A stretch of DNA of 64,000 nucleotides from Palleronia caenipelagi. Its GTDB lineage: Bacteria > Pseudomonadota > Alphaproteobacteria > Rhodobacterales > Rhodobacteraceae. This document shows, piece after piece, positions 53,318 to 63,463 of the stretch. Under the pieces are notes generated by a model. It did not search any database. It was not told the origin of the DNA and was given only the letters and a program-made list of their open reading frames with translations. The position numbers and the translations under genes are program-made. Position 1 is the stretch's first letter. Each line of letters begins with the position of its first letter. The DNA lies in the NCBI RefSeq assembly GCF_007004065.1, contig NZ_VFSV01000001.1:145010-209009 (forward strand), in the 5' to 3' direction.

Positions 53318-53839
53318 TCAGTCCTGACCGCGATAAGGCGGGACGTATTGCAGACCCATATCCCAGGGGAAAAAGATCCACGTGTCCTGACTGACCTCGG
53401 TGATGAATGTATCTACCTGCGGGCGCCCCTTGGGCTTGGCATAGACCGTGGCGAAATGGGCTTTGGGGTACAGCTCGCGCACCAGTTCCAGCGTGCGGCC
53501 CGAATCTACCAGATCATCCACCACGAGGATGCCTTCGCCGTCACCCATCATCCCGGCATCGGGGGCCTTGAGCACCTTCGCTTCGCGCTGGTTCTGGTGG
53601 TCGTAGGATTTGACGCTGATCGTATCCACATGACGGATGTCGAGCTCCCGGGCGACGATCATCGCCGGTGCCATGCCGCCCCTTGTGATCGCAACGATCG
53701 CGCGCCAGCCGCCCCCCTTTTCGCCCGCATCGCCGTCGGGACCCATCCCGTCGAGCCGCCAGGCCAGCGCCCGTGCGTCCCGGTGCAGCTGGTCCCAGCT
53801 GACGTGAAAGCCTTTTTCGTGGGGAAGGCGCTCGGTCAT
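53318..53839 (-). CDS. gpt: Xanthine-guanine phosphoribosyltransferase
   Basis: 173 aa. The PRPP-binding motif is [13 protein letters not shown], and [12 protein letters not shown] and FPWDMGLQY support the Gpt assignment. It converts xanthine or guanine to XMP or GMP. It starts 10 nt after the lysE-type gene, with a GAGGAGAC site. Together with guanine deaminase and the BMP importer in this window, it forms a plausible purine salvage set. Confidence 0.93.
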   Translation of the reverse strand: MTERLPHEKGFHVSWDQLHRDARALAWRLDGMGPDGDAGEKGGGWRAIVAITRGGMAPAMIVARELDIRHVDTISVKSYDHQNQREAKVLKAPDAGMMGDGEGILVVDDLVDSGRTLELVRELYPKAHFATVYAKPKGRPQVDTFITEVSQDTWIFFPWDMGLQYVPPYRGQD

Positions 53840-53849
53840 GTTTGTCTCC

Positions 53850-54464
53850 TCAGGTGAGGGCCACTTTCAGCCCCAGAAGTCCCAGAATGCTGCCCATGCC
53901 ACGGTCGAGCCACACCTTCGCACGCCCATAGGCGGCGCGCGGGTGGGGCAGCGAAAAGGCACGGGCGACGATCACATACCACAAGGTTTCGACCCACAGA
54001 ATATTGGCCAGCACGATGGCCTTATCCGAGGCGGTCGCGGTGACGGGCATCACGCCGACGAAAACGGCGCCGAAAAAGATGGCGGGTTTCGGATTCGCGA
54101 TTTGCGTGGCAAGGCCCAGACGCACTCCGGAGGCCATGCTGCGGGGCGAGGCGTCGGCGCTGCTCGCCGGCATCGGGTCACTGGCGTGACGCCACATCTT
54201 TACGGCCAGCCAGATCAGAAACAGCCCGCCACCTATCTTCAGTACGAGAAAGAGAGGGGGCATCAGGGTGAAGAGCAGTGTCAGACCCGCTAGCGCTGCA
54301 AAGGCCCAGATCGCCGCACCTATGCCAAATCCCAGTGCCAGCGCAGCCGCCGGACGAAATCCCTGTGAGATCGCCGTGCGCACCGACAGAACGAAGGATG
54401 GTCCCGGAGAGATCGCGGCCATCAGATGTGCGAGCGCCACTCCGAAAAAGGCGGCGAGGCTCAT
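53850..54464 (-). CDS. LysE/RhtB family amino acid exporter
   Basis: 204 aa with six TM helices. It opens [20 protein letters not shown], followed by [15 protein letters not shown], the family N-terminal signature. It exports an unknown amino acid or related compound. It lies between fabI (43 nt) and gpt (10 nt) on the same strand and is probably part of one transcript. Confidence 0.9.
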   Translation of the reverse strand: MSLAAFFGVALAHLMAAISPGPSFVLSVRTAISQGFRPAAALALGFGIGAAIWAFAALAGLTLLFTLMPPLFLVLKIGGGLFLIWLAVKMWRHASDPMPASSADASPRSMASGVRLGLATQIANPKPAIFFGAVFVGVMPVTATASDKAIVLANILWVETLWYVIVARAFSLPHPRAAYGRAKVWLDRGMGSILGLLGLKVALT

Positions 54465-54507
54465 GCCTCACCGCCTTTGGGTATGTCGATGAATTGCCAG
54501 TCGGGGC

Positions 54508-55314
54508 TCATCCCTTGGTGATATCCGGGGCCTCGGGGTTCTTCATCCCGATCACATGGTAGCCGCTATCTACGTGCAGCACCTCGCCGGTGACCGCGGA
54601 GCCCAGATCGGACAGAAGGTACAGCGCGGACTTGCCGACCTCTTCCTGCGTCACGGTCCGGCGGAGAGGCGAATTATACTCATTCCACTTCAGAATATAG
54701 CGGAAATCGCCAATGCCGCTGGCGGCCAGCGTCTTGATCGTGCCTGCTGAGATCGCGTTCACGCGGATGCCGTCGCGGCCGAGATCTTCGGCCAGATAGC
54801 GCACACTGGCCTCAAGCGCAGCCTTGGCGACGCCCATGACGTTATAGTGGGGCATGACCTTCTCCGCACCGTAATAGGTGAGTGTGAGTGCCGAGCCACC
54901 TTCGTTCATCATCTTCTCCGCGCGCTGCATCACGGCAGTGAAAGAATAGCAGGAGATATCCATAGACATCAGGAAGTTCTCGCGGCTGGTCTCCACATAA
55001 CGACCGCGCAGCTCGTTCTTGTCCGAAAAGCCAATGGCGTGGACGACGAAATCGAGATTGTCCCAGCGCTCGCCGAGCGCGGCAAAAAGACCATCAATGC
55101 TTTCGGGGTCACCGACATTGCATTCGATGACCATATCGCTGCCAAGCTGCTCTGCGAGGGGAATGACCCGCTTTTTCAACGCATCGCCCTGATAAGAGAA
55201 AGCGAGCTCGGCGCCCTGATCGGCCAGAGTTTTGGCAATGCCCCAGGCGATCGACTTGTCATTCGCCAGACCCATGATGAGTCCGCGCTTGCCCGCCATC
55301 AAATTACCGGCCAT
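54508..55314 (-). CDS. fabI: Enoyl-[acyl-carrier-protein] reductase, FabI type
   Basis: 268 aa SDR. The NAD motif is GLANDKSIAWGIAK and the catalytic Tyr-x6-Lys is in HYNVMGVAKAAL. It performs the last reduction in each fatty acid elongation cycle and is the target of triclosan. The ATG at 55314 (MAGNLMAGKRG) follows GAGAGGGAAAGAG; an ATG at 55299 is an alternative. Confidence 0.95.
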   Translation of the reverse strand: MAGNLMAGKRGLIMGLANDKSIAWGIAKTLADQGAELAFSYQGDALKKRVIPLAEQLGSDMVIECNVGDPESIDGLFAALGERWDNLDFVVHAIGFSDKNELRGRYVETSRENFLMSMDISCYSFTAVMQRAEKMMNEGGSALTLTYYGAEKVMPHYNVMGVAKAALEASVRYLAEDLGRDGIRVNAISAGTIKTLAASGIGDFRYILKWNEYNSPLRRTVTQEEVGKSALYLLSDLGSAVTGEVLHVDSGYHVIGMKNPEAPDITKG

Positions 55315-55390
55315 CTCTTTCCCTCTCAATTGGTTGCGCTCGCTTTAAGCGATCGCGCAATCTGCTTCAAGACCAGCAGGAGGTAGCACG

Positions 55391-55996
55391 GTGTCAGAGA
55401 AGACCAGCATTTTCGGTGCGGACAACCCCTTTCAACTGATTCGGTCCTGGATGGCCGAAGCGGAGGTGTCGGAGCCGAACGATCCGAATGCAATTTCCCT
55501 TGCGACGGTAGACGAGAATGGAATGCCCAACGTCCGGGTTGTTCTTTTAAAAGAGATCGAAGAAAGTTCGTTCGTTTTTTATACAAATTACCGTAGCGTC
55601 AAGGGACAGGAATTAGAGGCCTCCGGAAAGGCTGCATTCAATTTATACTGGAAAACACTCGGTCGACAAATTCGGGTTCGAGGCATAATATCGAAAGAAG
55701 ATACGAACCAAGCGGATAGGTATTTCGCGTCTCGGGATCTGGGATCTCGCTGGGGCGCATGGGCCTCGCAGCAGTCTCAACCCCTTAAAGATCGGGCGAC
55801 GCTAATGGCACAGGTCGAAGACGTGCGTGAGCGTTTCGGCGAAAATGTGCCCAGGCCTAGCCATTGGGGGGGGTATCGCTTGACGCCGCATGAGATAGAA
55901 TTCTGGCAAGCTGGTGACAGTCGGCTCCATGATCGCGAAGTCTGGAAACAACTAGCGGGCGATAATTTTTGGGAGGCAAAGCGGCTTTCACCCTGA
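55391..55996 (+). CDS. pdxH: Pyridoxamine 5'-phosphate oxidase
   Basis: 201 aa FMN enzyme. The motifs NVRVVLLKEIEE, FYTNYRSVKGQEL and PSHWGGYRL with GDSRLHDR are complete. It makes PLP from PNP or PMP. The GTG at 55391 follows AGGAGGTAG. The gene is strikingly AT-richer than its neighbours: hand count of 55561-55740 gives 79 GC in 180 (44 percent), and it uses many AGA, TTA and AAA codons. It may be of foreign or ancient low-GC origin. Confidence 0.94.
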   Translation: MSEKTSIFGADNPFQLIRSWMAEAEVSEPNDPNAISLATVDENGMPNVRVVLLKEIEESSFVFYTNYRSVKGQELEASGKAAFNLYWKTLGRQIRVRGIISKEDTNQADRYFASRDLGSRWGAWASQQSQPLKDRATLMAQVEDVRERFGENVPRPSHWGGYRLTPHEIEFWQAGDSRLHDREVWKQLAGDNFWEAKRLSP

Positions 55997-56021
55997 GCGG
56001 TAGTATCCTATGGTTTGACGG

Positions 56022-56044
56022 GCGCCACAGAAGCTCTGTGGCGC
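56022..56044 (+). terminator. Hairpin after pdxH
   Basis: GCGCCACAGA and TCTGTGGCGC form a perfect 10-bp stem with a 3-nt loop between pdxH and the cold-shock gene. No T tract follows. It may end pdxH or fold in the cold-shock 5' leader. Confidence 0.45.
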
Positions 56045-56118
56045 GTGATGCAGGAGGCGACCCATCCGGGTTGGCCATCAATTAAAAAAGAGCCGCCTGC
56101 GGCCATGGGATACGAACT

Positions 56119-56652
56119 ATGAGTGAATCCGACCCCGGTCTGGTCGTTGAGGGCATTGTGAAATGGTACGATACCCGCAAGGGGTTCGGCTTTGTAATAT
56201 CTGACGCGATAGACGGCGATATTCTGTTGCACGAGAATGTGTTGCGGAATTTTGGACGGAACAGCATCGCGGAAGGCAGCGCTATCACAATGCTGACCGT
56301 CCAATCTGACAAAGGTGTGAAAGCGGTGGAAATCCTCGCGGCACATCAGCCCGAGCCCGCGACTGGGACGACTGAGCGTCCGTTGATGTTCTCTGAGGAG
56401 GAGGTGTCGGGTCCGCTGCAACCCGCACGGGTGAAGTGGTTCGACAGGGTCAAGGGGATCGGCTTTGCGAACGTGTTCGGCGTGGCGGACGATGTCTTCG
56501 TCCATGCAGAGGTTCTGCGTCAATCACCTCTGTCCGACCTGCTACCGGGTGAGGCAATCGCAGTCATCGTCACGGAGGGCGAGCGGGGGCTTTTGGCAAC
56601 CCGTCTCGCGGTCTGGGAGGATGCTCTGCGAGACGACGGCTCTGACGCGTAG
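56119..56652 (+). CDS. Protein with two cold-shock domains
   Basis: 177 aa. The first cold-shock domain opens GIVKWYDTRKGFGFVISD and the second ARVKWFDRVKGIGFANVF, joined by a linker of about 35 residues. Aromatic RNP residues are kept in both, though RNP2 is more diverged. It should bind single-stranded nucleic acid. Dual-domain cold-shock proteins are common in alphaproteobacteria. The ATG at 56119 begins MSESDPGLVVEG. Confidence 0.92.
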   Translation: MSESDPGLVVEGIVKWYDTRKGFGFVISDAIDGDILLHENVLRNFGRNSIAEGSAITMLTVQSDKGVKAVEILAAHQPEPATGTTERPLMFSEEEVSGPLQPARVKWFDRVKGIGFANVFGVADDVFVHAEVLRQSPLSDLLPGEAIAVIVTEGERGLLATRLAVWEDALRDDGSDA

Positions 56653-56875
56653 CGCGGTTTGGTCACTGACAGTCGTTGAAATGGTCGCTACTGCGGGAGC
56701 CACTGCCCTACGTTGGAGCTTTCGGTGTCAGCGCGGTCTGAGCATCGGTGCTCAGCAGACACCGGCAGCTATGCTCAAGGGCGATAATCCAAAGGTCTTA
56801 ACTCACCCAAAGAGGCGTTGACCCGTAGGGAAAGCTGCGCAGAATAAAGCCTGTCAGGTTTGGGGAACGTTGGTT

Positions 56876-57355
56876 GTGCGGATGATTGCGAGAGTTTTGT
56901 CGGTGGGTGTCGCGATCGCCTTGGCGGCATCACCGGTGCTGGCCTGCGCGCCCGAGACGGTGGAACTGCGCGGCGACTGGGGTGCGGCGCGGTTTGCGGT
57001 CACCCTCGCTGATACCCCGGATGAACGGGCTCGGGGGCTGATGTTCGTCGAGGATATGCCGCTCTCCGAAGGAATGCTGTTTGTCTATGAGCGGACGGGC
57101 CCCGTTAGCTTTTGGATGCGCAACACGCTGATCCCGCTTGATATGGTGTTTGTCTCTGAGAAGGGCGTCGTCCAGTACGTGCATGAGAACGCCATTCCTG
57201 GGGATGAAACGCCGATTTTTGGCGGTGCAAACATCCGCGTGGTGCTGGAAATCAACGGTGGTCTGGCCGACCAACTGGGCATCAAACCTGGCACCCAGAT
57301 CCGGCATCCGGCGCTGGATCAGGATCTGGCCGCCTGGCCATGCGCCGCTGAGTAA
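56876..57355 (+). CDS. DUF192 family exported protein
   Basis: 159 aa from the GTG at 56876, which lies 8 nt after GGGGAA; a TTG at 56870 and an ATG at 56882 are alternatives. A signal peptide ends near VLACAPE. The domain has PDERARGLMFVEDMP, FWMRNTLIPLDMVF and VLEINGGLADQLGIKPG. The biochemical role of DUF192 is unknown. In the 223 bp before it (56653-56875) I see no further gene. It is convergent with DUF427, 2 bp apart. Confidence 0.88.
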   Translation: MRMIARVLSVGVAIALAASPVLACAPETVELRGDWGAARFAVTLADTPDERARGLMFVEDMPLSEGMLFVYERTGPVSFWMRNTLIPLDMVFVSEKGVVQYVHENAIPGDETPIFGGANIRVVLEINGGLADQLGIKPGTQIRHPALDQDLAAWPCAAE

Positions 57356-57357
57356 GG

Positions 57358-57699
57358 TCAGATCTTCTCGATCGTCACCCCTTCATTTTCAAAGGCCAGA
57401 TGCCCGGCGATCGCCGCGACCGCATCCTTCGGGTCTTCATAGCTCCAGCCCGCATCTTTCAGCGTCACGGACTTCGTCTGAATCGAGTAGTACGTCGCCT
57501 GTCCCTTGTGCGGGCAGGACGTCACCGTGTCCGACGGGTCGAGGAATGCTGTCGCGATATCTGACCGCGGAAAATACACCACGTCAGGGTAGCCATTCTC
57601 GCGAAGAATCAAAGCTTTGCTGCTTTCACCGATCACGGCGCCGCCTGCGCGGACAACCCAGGTTCCCGGCGCGTCTTCTATGGTGATCGTGGCGGACAT
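57358..57699 (-). CDS. DUF427 family protein
   Basis: 113 aa. The motif TSCPHKGQATYYSI is the family signature and the fold is a small beta barrel. I chose the ATG at 57699 because AGGAG lies 7 nt upstream; the ATG at 57705 would be only 1 nt from it. Function unknown. It is downstream of the aminopeptidase gene on the same strand (66 nt gap). Confidence 0.9.
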   Translation of the reverse strand: MSATITIEDAPGTWVVRAGGAVIGESSKALILRENGYPDVVYFPRSDIATAFLDPSDTVTSCPHKGQATYYSIQTKSVTLKDAGWSYEDPKDAVAAIAGHLAFENEGVTIEKI

Positions 57700-57765
57700 G
57701 GGCATTCTCCTAGCGGTCAGTCAATTCTTGACGACCTTAACAACTCCCTGACGGGGCGCAACTTC

Positions 57766-59577
57766 TCAGGTCTCCAAGGGGGCGCAGACCTGACCCAGCC
57801 AATGCGCGACCTCAGCCGGAACGCGTCCTGTCATCTGGCTGGCAATGGCCCCATGATACGCGTCGATCCACGCCCGCTGCCCCCGGGACAGAGCGTTAAT
57901 GTCAATCAGGCGCCGATCAATCGGCGCCCAAGTCAGCGTGTCAAAGGCCAGCATTTCCCGGTCGGGGTCGGCATGGGGCAGATCGTGGGCGGGGACGACG
58001 ACCACGAGGTTCTCGATGCGGATCCCGAAATCGCCCTCGCGGTAATAGCCCGGCTCGTTTGACAGGATCATGCCGGGTTCAAGCGGAACGCGCGATACGC
58101 GGCTGATCCGCTGCGGCCCCTCATGGACCGAGAGCGCCACGCCGACCCCGTGGCCGGTGCCGTGGTCGTAATCGAGCCCCGCCCGCCACAGCGCCGCACG
58201 GGCCAGCGGGTCAAGATCGGCGCCTGACAGGCCCTTGGGCCAGCGGGTGCGGGACAGGTCGATCATCCCTTTGAGCACGCGGGTAAAGGCGTTGATCTGC
58301 TCATCCGTGGGCGTGCCCATGGCAACGGTGCGGGTTATATCGGTGGTGCCGTCTTCATACTGCCCGCCCGAATCGACAAGCAGCAGGTCGTTGGGGGCAA
58401 TTTGACGGTTGCTCTCGTGGGTGACCCGGTAATGGGGCATGGCGGCGTGGGGGCCCGTGCCCGCGATGGTGTCGAAGGAGATATCGCGCAGCAGTCCCGT
58501 GTCCCGGCGCATCTCCTCGAGCCGCGTCACGACGTCGATCTCGGTGAGCGTTGCACCATCCGCGATGGCGTCACGCTGGGTGTCGAGCCAGTGCAGAAAG
58601 CGGCACATGACGGCAGCGTCCCGTTGATGCGCCTCGTGGGTGGCCTTGATCTCGGCCGGTGTTTTGCGCGCCTTGGGCAGGATGCAGGGATCAGCACCCC
58701 AGGAGACCGGAATGCCTGCGTCTTCGAGCGTGGTGGAGAGTAAGACTGGAGCCGTATCTCGGTCCACACGGACGGGACCGCTGAGATTGGCGAGCGCGGC
58801 AATCAGGGCGGACGGGGGCAGGGCGGTGAGGTCTGTACCGGCGCCATCGAGCTTCTCCGGCTCCATGAAGAGCGAGACCGACCTTGTGTCGCGGTCGATG
58901 ATCGCAAATCCATGGGCGACTGGGTTTCGAGGCACATCGCTGCCACGGATGTTCAGCAGCCAGCAGAGGGAGTCGGGAAGAGTGATGACCGCTTGCGCCT
59001 CTCCAGACTTGGCCAAAGTCTCGCAGATCTGGTCGATCTTCTCCTGCCGGGACATCCCCGCAATCTCTTCCGGAAAGGACCGCACCGCGCCGCTCGGCGG
59101 CTCCGGCTGGTCGGTCCAGATCCTGTCGAGCGGGTTCTTTGTCAACGGGCGCAGCTCGACCCCGTCGCCCACCGCCTCACAGAGTTGGTCAATTTCGGTG
59201 CGGGTGTGCAACCACGGGTCAAAGCCCAGCACGTCGCCATCTGTCAGCCGATCCGCCAGCCAGCCCGAGGGCCGCTCCGCCGGAAAGGGGCGGGGGTCGA
59301 AAAGCGGCTCGACCTGTTGGCTCACCTGCACCGTGTAGCGCCCGTCGACAAAGATCGCAGCCTCGTCCGCGGTGATTGCCGCGATGCCCGCCGAGCCGGT
59401 GAACCCCGTCAGCCATTGCAGGCGCGCATCCCGCGGCGCAACATACTCGCCCTGATGGGCATCGGCGCGTGGCACGATAAAGGCGCTGAGTCCGGCCTCG
59501 GCCATGGCCTGCCGCAATGCGGCCAGCCGTCCCGGTCCCGCCGCGCGGTCGCCTTCGGTGTCAAAGCTCTGGAACAT
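57766..59577 (-). CDS. Xaa-Pro aminopeptidase (M24B family)
   Basis: 603 aa, with two N-terminal creatinase-type domains followed by the M24 catalytic domain. Metal ligands are in DSGGQYEDGTTDITRTV, HGTGHGVGVALSVHEGP, and NEPGYYREGDFGIRIEN. It removes N-terminal residues before proline in the cytoplasm. It follows cobT on the same strand with a 26-nt gap. Confidence 0.94.
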   Translation of the reverse strand: MFQSFDTEGDRAAGPGRLAALRQAMAEAGLSAFIVPRADAHQGEYVAPRDARLQWLTGFTGSAGIAAITADEAAIFVDGRYTVQVSQQVEPLFDPRPFPAERPSGWLADRLTDGDVLGFDPWLHTRTEIDQLCEAVGDGVELRPLTKNPLDRIWTDQPEPPSGAVRSFPEEIAGMSRQEKIDQICETLAKSGEAQAVITLPDSLCWLLNIRGSDVPRNPVAHGFAIIDRDTRSVSLFMEPEKLDGAGTDLTALPPSALIAALANLSGPVRVDRDTAPVLLSTTLEDAGIPVSWGADPCILPKARKTPAEIKATHEAHQRDAAVMCRFLHWLDTQRDAIADGATLTEIDVVTRLEEMRRDTGLLRDISFDTIAGTGPHAAMPHYRVTHESNRQIAPNDLLLVDSGGQYEDGTTDITRTVAMGTPTDEQINAFTRVLKGMIDLSRTRWPKGLSGADLDPLARAALWRAGLDYDHGTGHGVGVALSVHEGPQRISRVSRVPLEPGMILSNEPGYYREGDFGIRIENLVVVVPAHDLPHADPDREMLAFDTLTWAPIDRRLIDINALSRGQRAWIDAYHGAIASQMTGRVPAEVAHWLGQVCAPLET

Positions 59578-59603
59578 GGGTTCAGTCCCTCAAAATGGCC
59601 GCG

Positions 59604-61484
59604 TCAGGCGACATGCCGGATCCCCATGACCCGGGCGCGCTTGCGTTTGTCGCTGTCGAACAGGTTGGCAAGTTGCTCGGTGATCGCGCCCGCCAGCTGC
59701 TCTGCGTCCGTGATGGTGACAGCGCGGTCGTAGTAGCGCGTCACGTCATGCCCGATCCCGATGGCGCAAAGCTCCACCGCGCGTTTCCGCTCCACCATGG
59801 CGATCACATCCCGGAGGTGTTTTTCGAGATAATTCGCGGGGTTGACGGACAAAGTTGAATCATCGACTGGCGCGCCATCGGAAATCACCATCAGGATCTT
59901 GCGCTGCTCGGGCCGCGCGGCGAGCCTGCGGTGGGCCCATTCCAGCGCCTCGCCGTCAATATTCTCCTTCAGGAGTCCTTCCTTCATCATCAGACCCAGA
60001 TTGGTCCGCGTCCGCCGCCACGGCGCGTCGGCGGATTTGTAAATGATGTGCCGCAAGTCATTCAGCCGCCCTGGAGTTTGCGGACGCCCTGCGGCGAGCC
60101 ATTCCTCGCGGCTCGTCCCGCCTTTCCACGCGCGGGTTGTAAAGCCGAGAATCTCTGTCTTTACGCTGCACCGCTCCAGCGTATGCGAGAGCACATCGGC
60201 GCAGATCGCCGCGATCGAGATCGGCCGCCCCCGCATTGAGCCTGAATTGTCGATCAGCAGCGTCACGACCGTGTCGCGGAATTCGGTATCCTTTTCGATC
60301 TTGAAGCTCAGGGGCGTTGTGGGGCTCACCACCACCCGCGCTAACCGTCCGGCGTCGAGGATGCCTTCCTCCCGGTCAAATTCCCATGACCGGTTCTGTT
60401 TCGCCTGAAGCCGCCGCTGCAATTTGTTCGCCAGACGCGACACGGCGCCCTTCAGTGGCTCCAGTTGCTTGTCCAGATAGCTGCGCAGGCGCTCCAGCTC
60501 GGCGGGCTCGGCCAAATCCTCGGCACGCACGATCTCGTCATGGGTCTGCGCGTAGACGGTGTAATTAATGTCCGCCTCGCTGACAGGGGGCGGGGCCGGG
60601 GGCTCGGGGTTGGCGTCACCCTCGGGCATGTCGCTTTCCTCGCCCTCCGAGGTCTCGGCCATGTCATCCATGGAGACGCTCGCCTCGGCGGCGTCGGTCT
60701 GAGTCTCCTGCGACTGGTCCGGCGCGGCGTCGTAATCGTCGCTCTCGCTGTCATCGCCACCACTGCTGTCGGGCTGCTGGTCGTCCTCCGCGCTCTCCGG
60801 CTCGGCGCTGTCCTCCATGTCCTCATCGGGTCCATCGGGATCTTCGCCCAGCTGGTCGCCATAGCCCAGATCGTCAATCACCCGGCGCGCCATTTTTGCA
60901 AAGGCCGTCTGGTCCGCGAGCACCTCGCTCAGATCTTCGAGCGTCGCCCCGGCCTGCGTCTCGAACTCTGTCCGCCAGAGCCGGGCGATATTCTCGGCAC
61001 CCTCGGGCAAGGGACGCCCCGTCGCCATCTGCCGGATCAGGTATCCCGCCGCCACAGCGAGGGGCGCTTCTTCCCGGGCGATCAGAGATTTATATCCTTT
61101 GCGGGCAGCTTCGGCCTCGATCTTCACGTCGATATTGGCCGCAGTCCCGGGCATGGCGCGCGCACCGACGGCCTCGCAACGGGCGGCCTCCATCGCATCG
61201 AAAATTTCGCGGGCCATGTCGCCGTCGGGGACGTAGCGGCTGTTGGTTTTGTGGTCGTGAAAGCGTTTGCGCAAAGCCAGCGAGTCCGCCGTGCCCCGCG
61301 CCAGCATCACCTCTTCCCGGGTCATCCGGCGCGAAACCTGCGGCAACCGTATCCCGTCCGCCGACAGCCCCGGCGGGTCGACGCTGTAGGTCACGTTCAT
61401 CTCCGGATCATTGGCAATGGTCCGGGTCGCCTCGGCGAGGGCCTTCTTGAACGGTTCGGCGGGGTTGTCCTGCGATGTGCTCAT
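59604..61484 (-). CDS. cobT: Cobaltochelatase subunit CobT
   Basis: 626 aa. The centre is long and highly acidic (Asp/Glu/Ser-rich, residues about 215-300), and the C-terminus holds a von Willebrand A domain with [16 protein letters not shown]. CobT and the AAA ATPase CobS power cobalt insertion by CobN in aerobic B12 synthesis. cobS is not next to it: a divergent aminotransferase gene lies on the other side. Identity is good, with complex function depending on cobS elsewhere. Confidence 0.93.
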   Translation of the reverse strand: MSTSQDNPAEPFKKALAEATRTIANDPEMNVTYSVDPPGLSADGIRLPQVSRRMTREEVMLARGTADSLALRKRFHDHKTNSRYVPDGDMAREIFDAMEAARCEAVGARAMPGTAANIDVKIEAEAARKGYKSLIAREEAPLAVAAGYLIRQMATGRPLPEGAENIARLWRTEFETQAGATLEDLSEVLADQTAFAKMARRVIDDLGYGDQLGEDPDGPDEDMEDSAEPESAEDDQQPDSSGGDDSESDDYDAAPDQSQETQTDAAEASVSMDDMAETSEGEESDMPEGDANPEPPAPPPVSEADINYTVYAQTHDEIVRAEDLAEPAELERLRSYLDKQLEPLKGAVSRLANKLQRRLQAKQNRSWEFDREEGILDAGRLARVVVSPTTPLSFKIEKDTEFRDTVVTLLIDNSGSMRGRPISIAAICADVLSHTLERCSVKTEILGFTTRAWKGGTSREEWLAAGRPQTPGRLNDLRHIIYKSADAPWRRTRTNLGLMMKEGLLKENIDGEALEWAHRRLAARPEQRKILMVISDGAPVDDSTLSVNPANYLEKHLRDVIAMVERKRAVELCAIGIGHDVTRYYDRAVTITDAEQLAGAITEQLANLFDSDKRKRARVMGIRHVA

Positions 61485-61634
61485 GAGGCGTAATCTAGCT
61501 GATCCGGGGCCGGGTACAATCGCTGTCAGGTCCCGATCGGACAGAATGTCTCCGGTCTTTCGGTTGACCCCGGCGGCAAGAGCGGAAACACTGTGCGGCC
61601 AAACCCTTCGCCTGTTGTTTTTCTGGAGAACCCC

Positions 61635-62735
61635 ATGATCCCCAACCGCGCCCTCTTTGGTCCAGGCCCCTCAAACGTCTCCCAGGCGGTGCTCGACGCG
61701 ACGGCTCAGCCTTGCATCGGCCATCTCGACCCCGTTTTCGGCGCGATGATGGAGGACGTGAAGGACATGCTGCGGCAGGTCTTCGGGACCACGAATCCGG
61801 TCACGTTTCCTATGTCGGCTCCAGCCTCACTGGCGATGGAATCGGCGCTGGTGAACCTGCTGGAACCGGGCGATACGGCGATCATCGGGATCAACGGTGT
61901 GTTCGGCGGTCGGATGGCCGATATCGTGGACCGCGCGGGTGCCAAAGCGGTGAAGGTCGAGTTCGAGTGGGGCACGCCCTGTGATGCTGACGCCATGGCC
62001 GAGGCTATTCGCGCCAACCCCGAGGCCAAAGTCGTCGGTTTTGTCCACGCGGAGACCTCAACCGGCACCCGCACCGATCCCGCGCCGATCTGCCGCGCTG
62101 CCCGTGAGGCGGGGATGCTCACGATTGTCGACACGGTGACCGGTCTCGTGGGCTCCGAGGTTACGGTTGATGACTGGGGCGCCGACGTGGTCTATTCCGG
62201 CACCCAGAAATGTCTCAGCGTCCCCCCCGGCCTCGCGCCAATCACCTTCTCCCCGCGCGCGATCGCGGCAATCGAGGCGCGCAAAACCCGGGTCCAGAGC
62301 TGGTTTTGCGATCTCAACCTTGTGCTGGGTTACTGGTCCGGCGACGGCGCGCGCTCGTACCACCACACGGCTCCGGTAAATGCGATCTATGGCCTTCATG
62401 CCGGTCTGAAAGATGTGTTGGACGAAGGTCTCGCGCCCGCCCGCGCCCGCCACGAAGCTGCGCACCAACAACTGGCCCAGGCGATGGATAATCTGGGCTT
62501 GAAATTCCTCGTGGCGCCGGAGAACCGCTTGCCTCAGCTAAATGTGTTTACGTTACCCGAAGGGATGGATGAGGCTGGTCTGCGCGCAAAACTACTCAAT
62601 CAGCATGATGTAGAGATCGGCGCTGGTCTTGGTCCTCTCGCGGGCAAGGTCTGGCGAATCGGTTTGATGGGAGAAAATGCGCGCCCGGAACGGGTTGAGC
62701 TTCTGACCAATGCGATTCGCACTGTCATCGGCTGA
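61635..62735 (+). CDS. Serine/alanine-glyoxylate aminotransferase family
   Basis: 366 aa class V aminotransferase. The PLP lysine is in [31 protein letters not shown] and [15 protein letters not shown] are typical of the AGT/SGA branch. It may convert serine and glyoxylate to hydroxypyruvate and glycine, which would suit the hydroxyacid dehydrogenase and C1 genes of this window; alanine-glyoxylate use is an alternative. The ATG at 61635 follows TGGAGAACCCC. A good terminator follows. Confidence 0.9.
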   Translation: MIPNRALFGPGPSNVSQAVLDATAQPCIGHLDPVFGAMMEDVKDMLRQVFGTTNPVTFPMSAPASLAMESALVNLLEPGDTAIIGINGVFGGRMADIVDRAGAKAVKVEFEWGTPCDADAMAEAIRANPEAKVVGFVHAETSTGTRTDPAPICRAAREAGMLTIVDTVTGLVGSEVTVDDWGADVVYSGTQKCLSVPPGLAPITFSPRAIAAIEARKTRVQSWFCDLNLVLGYWSGDGARSYHHTAPVNAIYGLHAGLKDVLDEGLAPARARHEAAHQQLAQAMDNLGLKFLVAPENRLPQLNVFTLPEGMDEAGLRAKLLNQHDVEIGAGLGPLAGKVWRIGLMGENARPERVELLTNAIRTVIG

Positions 62736-62746
62736 GTGCGGGAAAC

Positions 62747-62768
62747 GGCGCGGTTTGCCGCGCCTTTT
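62747..62768 (+). terminator. Terminator after aminotransferase
   Basis: GGCGCGG and CCGCGCC form a perfect 7-bp stem with a TTTG loop, followed by TTTTC. Confidence 0.8.
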
Positions 62769-62850
62769 CAAATTAATTTCCCTAAAATCGGATTGTATCC
62801 GCTTGGATAGTCAGAGAGCGGAGCGTCGGGGGCGTACTTCGGCAAGTGTC

Positions 62851-63423
62851 GTGTCCAAAGTTAATAATAATCAGGGTAGGGTCGTTGACTTGCAGAAAGA
62901 GGTTATATTCCAAATCGGCTTTAACAAATGGGGCACCTCGTCCATTTTTATGTTGTTTCTTGAGTCTGGCTACAACGCTGTGCACTTCGGGGTACTGCAC
63001 CGAAGTGAGATCGGATTGAGACGGCTAAAGTAGGCCGGTGTTCAAGGAGTGAAGCGGCGAAAGCGGCCACGATCACGGTATGATCCCCCTCAGGTTCACA
63101 TACATCACAACATTTGTTCGGGTCTGCCGCCGGTTCAAGGATTTGAGGATTTTGATGCATTCTCCGACATGGAGTATTCCGATATTGACGGTGAAATAAA
63201 AATCGAGAATTTTAAATTGTTTGATCGGTTTGCAATGCCTATCCGAATGCAAAATTCATCTTGAACCAAAGAGACAAAGATACTTGGCTGGCCAGCCGAT
63301 CGCGTCATGGGGGCAGTAAGCGTGCGGGCGAGCCTGGGCACGATTTGCGGCGACATATGGTTCGCCTCAGTCTGCCACGAGAAGAAGTTCAAAGACGGTG
63401 GAGTGAAGAGTATGACCGCCACG
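62851..63423 (+). pseudogene. Broken sulfotransferase-like gene
   Basis: Translating across lesions reveals a sulfotransferase-like protein. The N-terminal PAPS-type loop is IFQIGFNKWGTSSIFMLF, followed by QGFEDFDAFSDMEYSD, FKLFDRFA, then YPNAKFILNQRDKDTWLASR in another frame. Three lesions are seen: an in-frame TAG at 63031-63033, a one-base deletion near 63238-63240 that shifts the frame, and loss of the 3' end at the IS junction near 63424. I take the GTG at 62851 as the likely old start; a TTG at 62890 is possible. The region is AT-rich (63181-63240 has 19 GC in 60), unlike the rest of the window. Confidence 0.7.
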
Positions 63424-63463
63424 TGAACTTCGTCCCGTTTTCCGGACATTCTGATTGTTGACT

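Noticed and set aside
63031..63033. Two separate small genes in place of a broken sulfotransferase
   Set aside because: The same frame continues after the TAG with sulfotransferase-like sequence, so one broken gene is the better reading.
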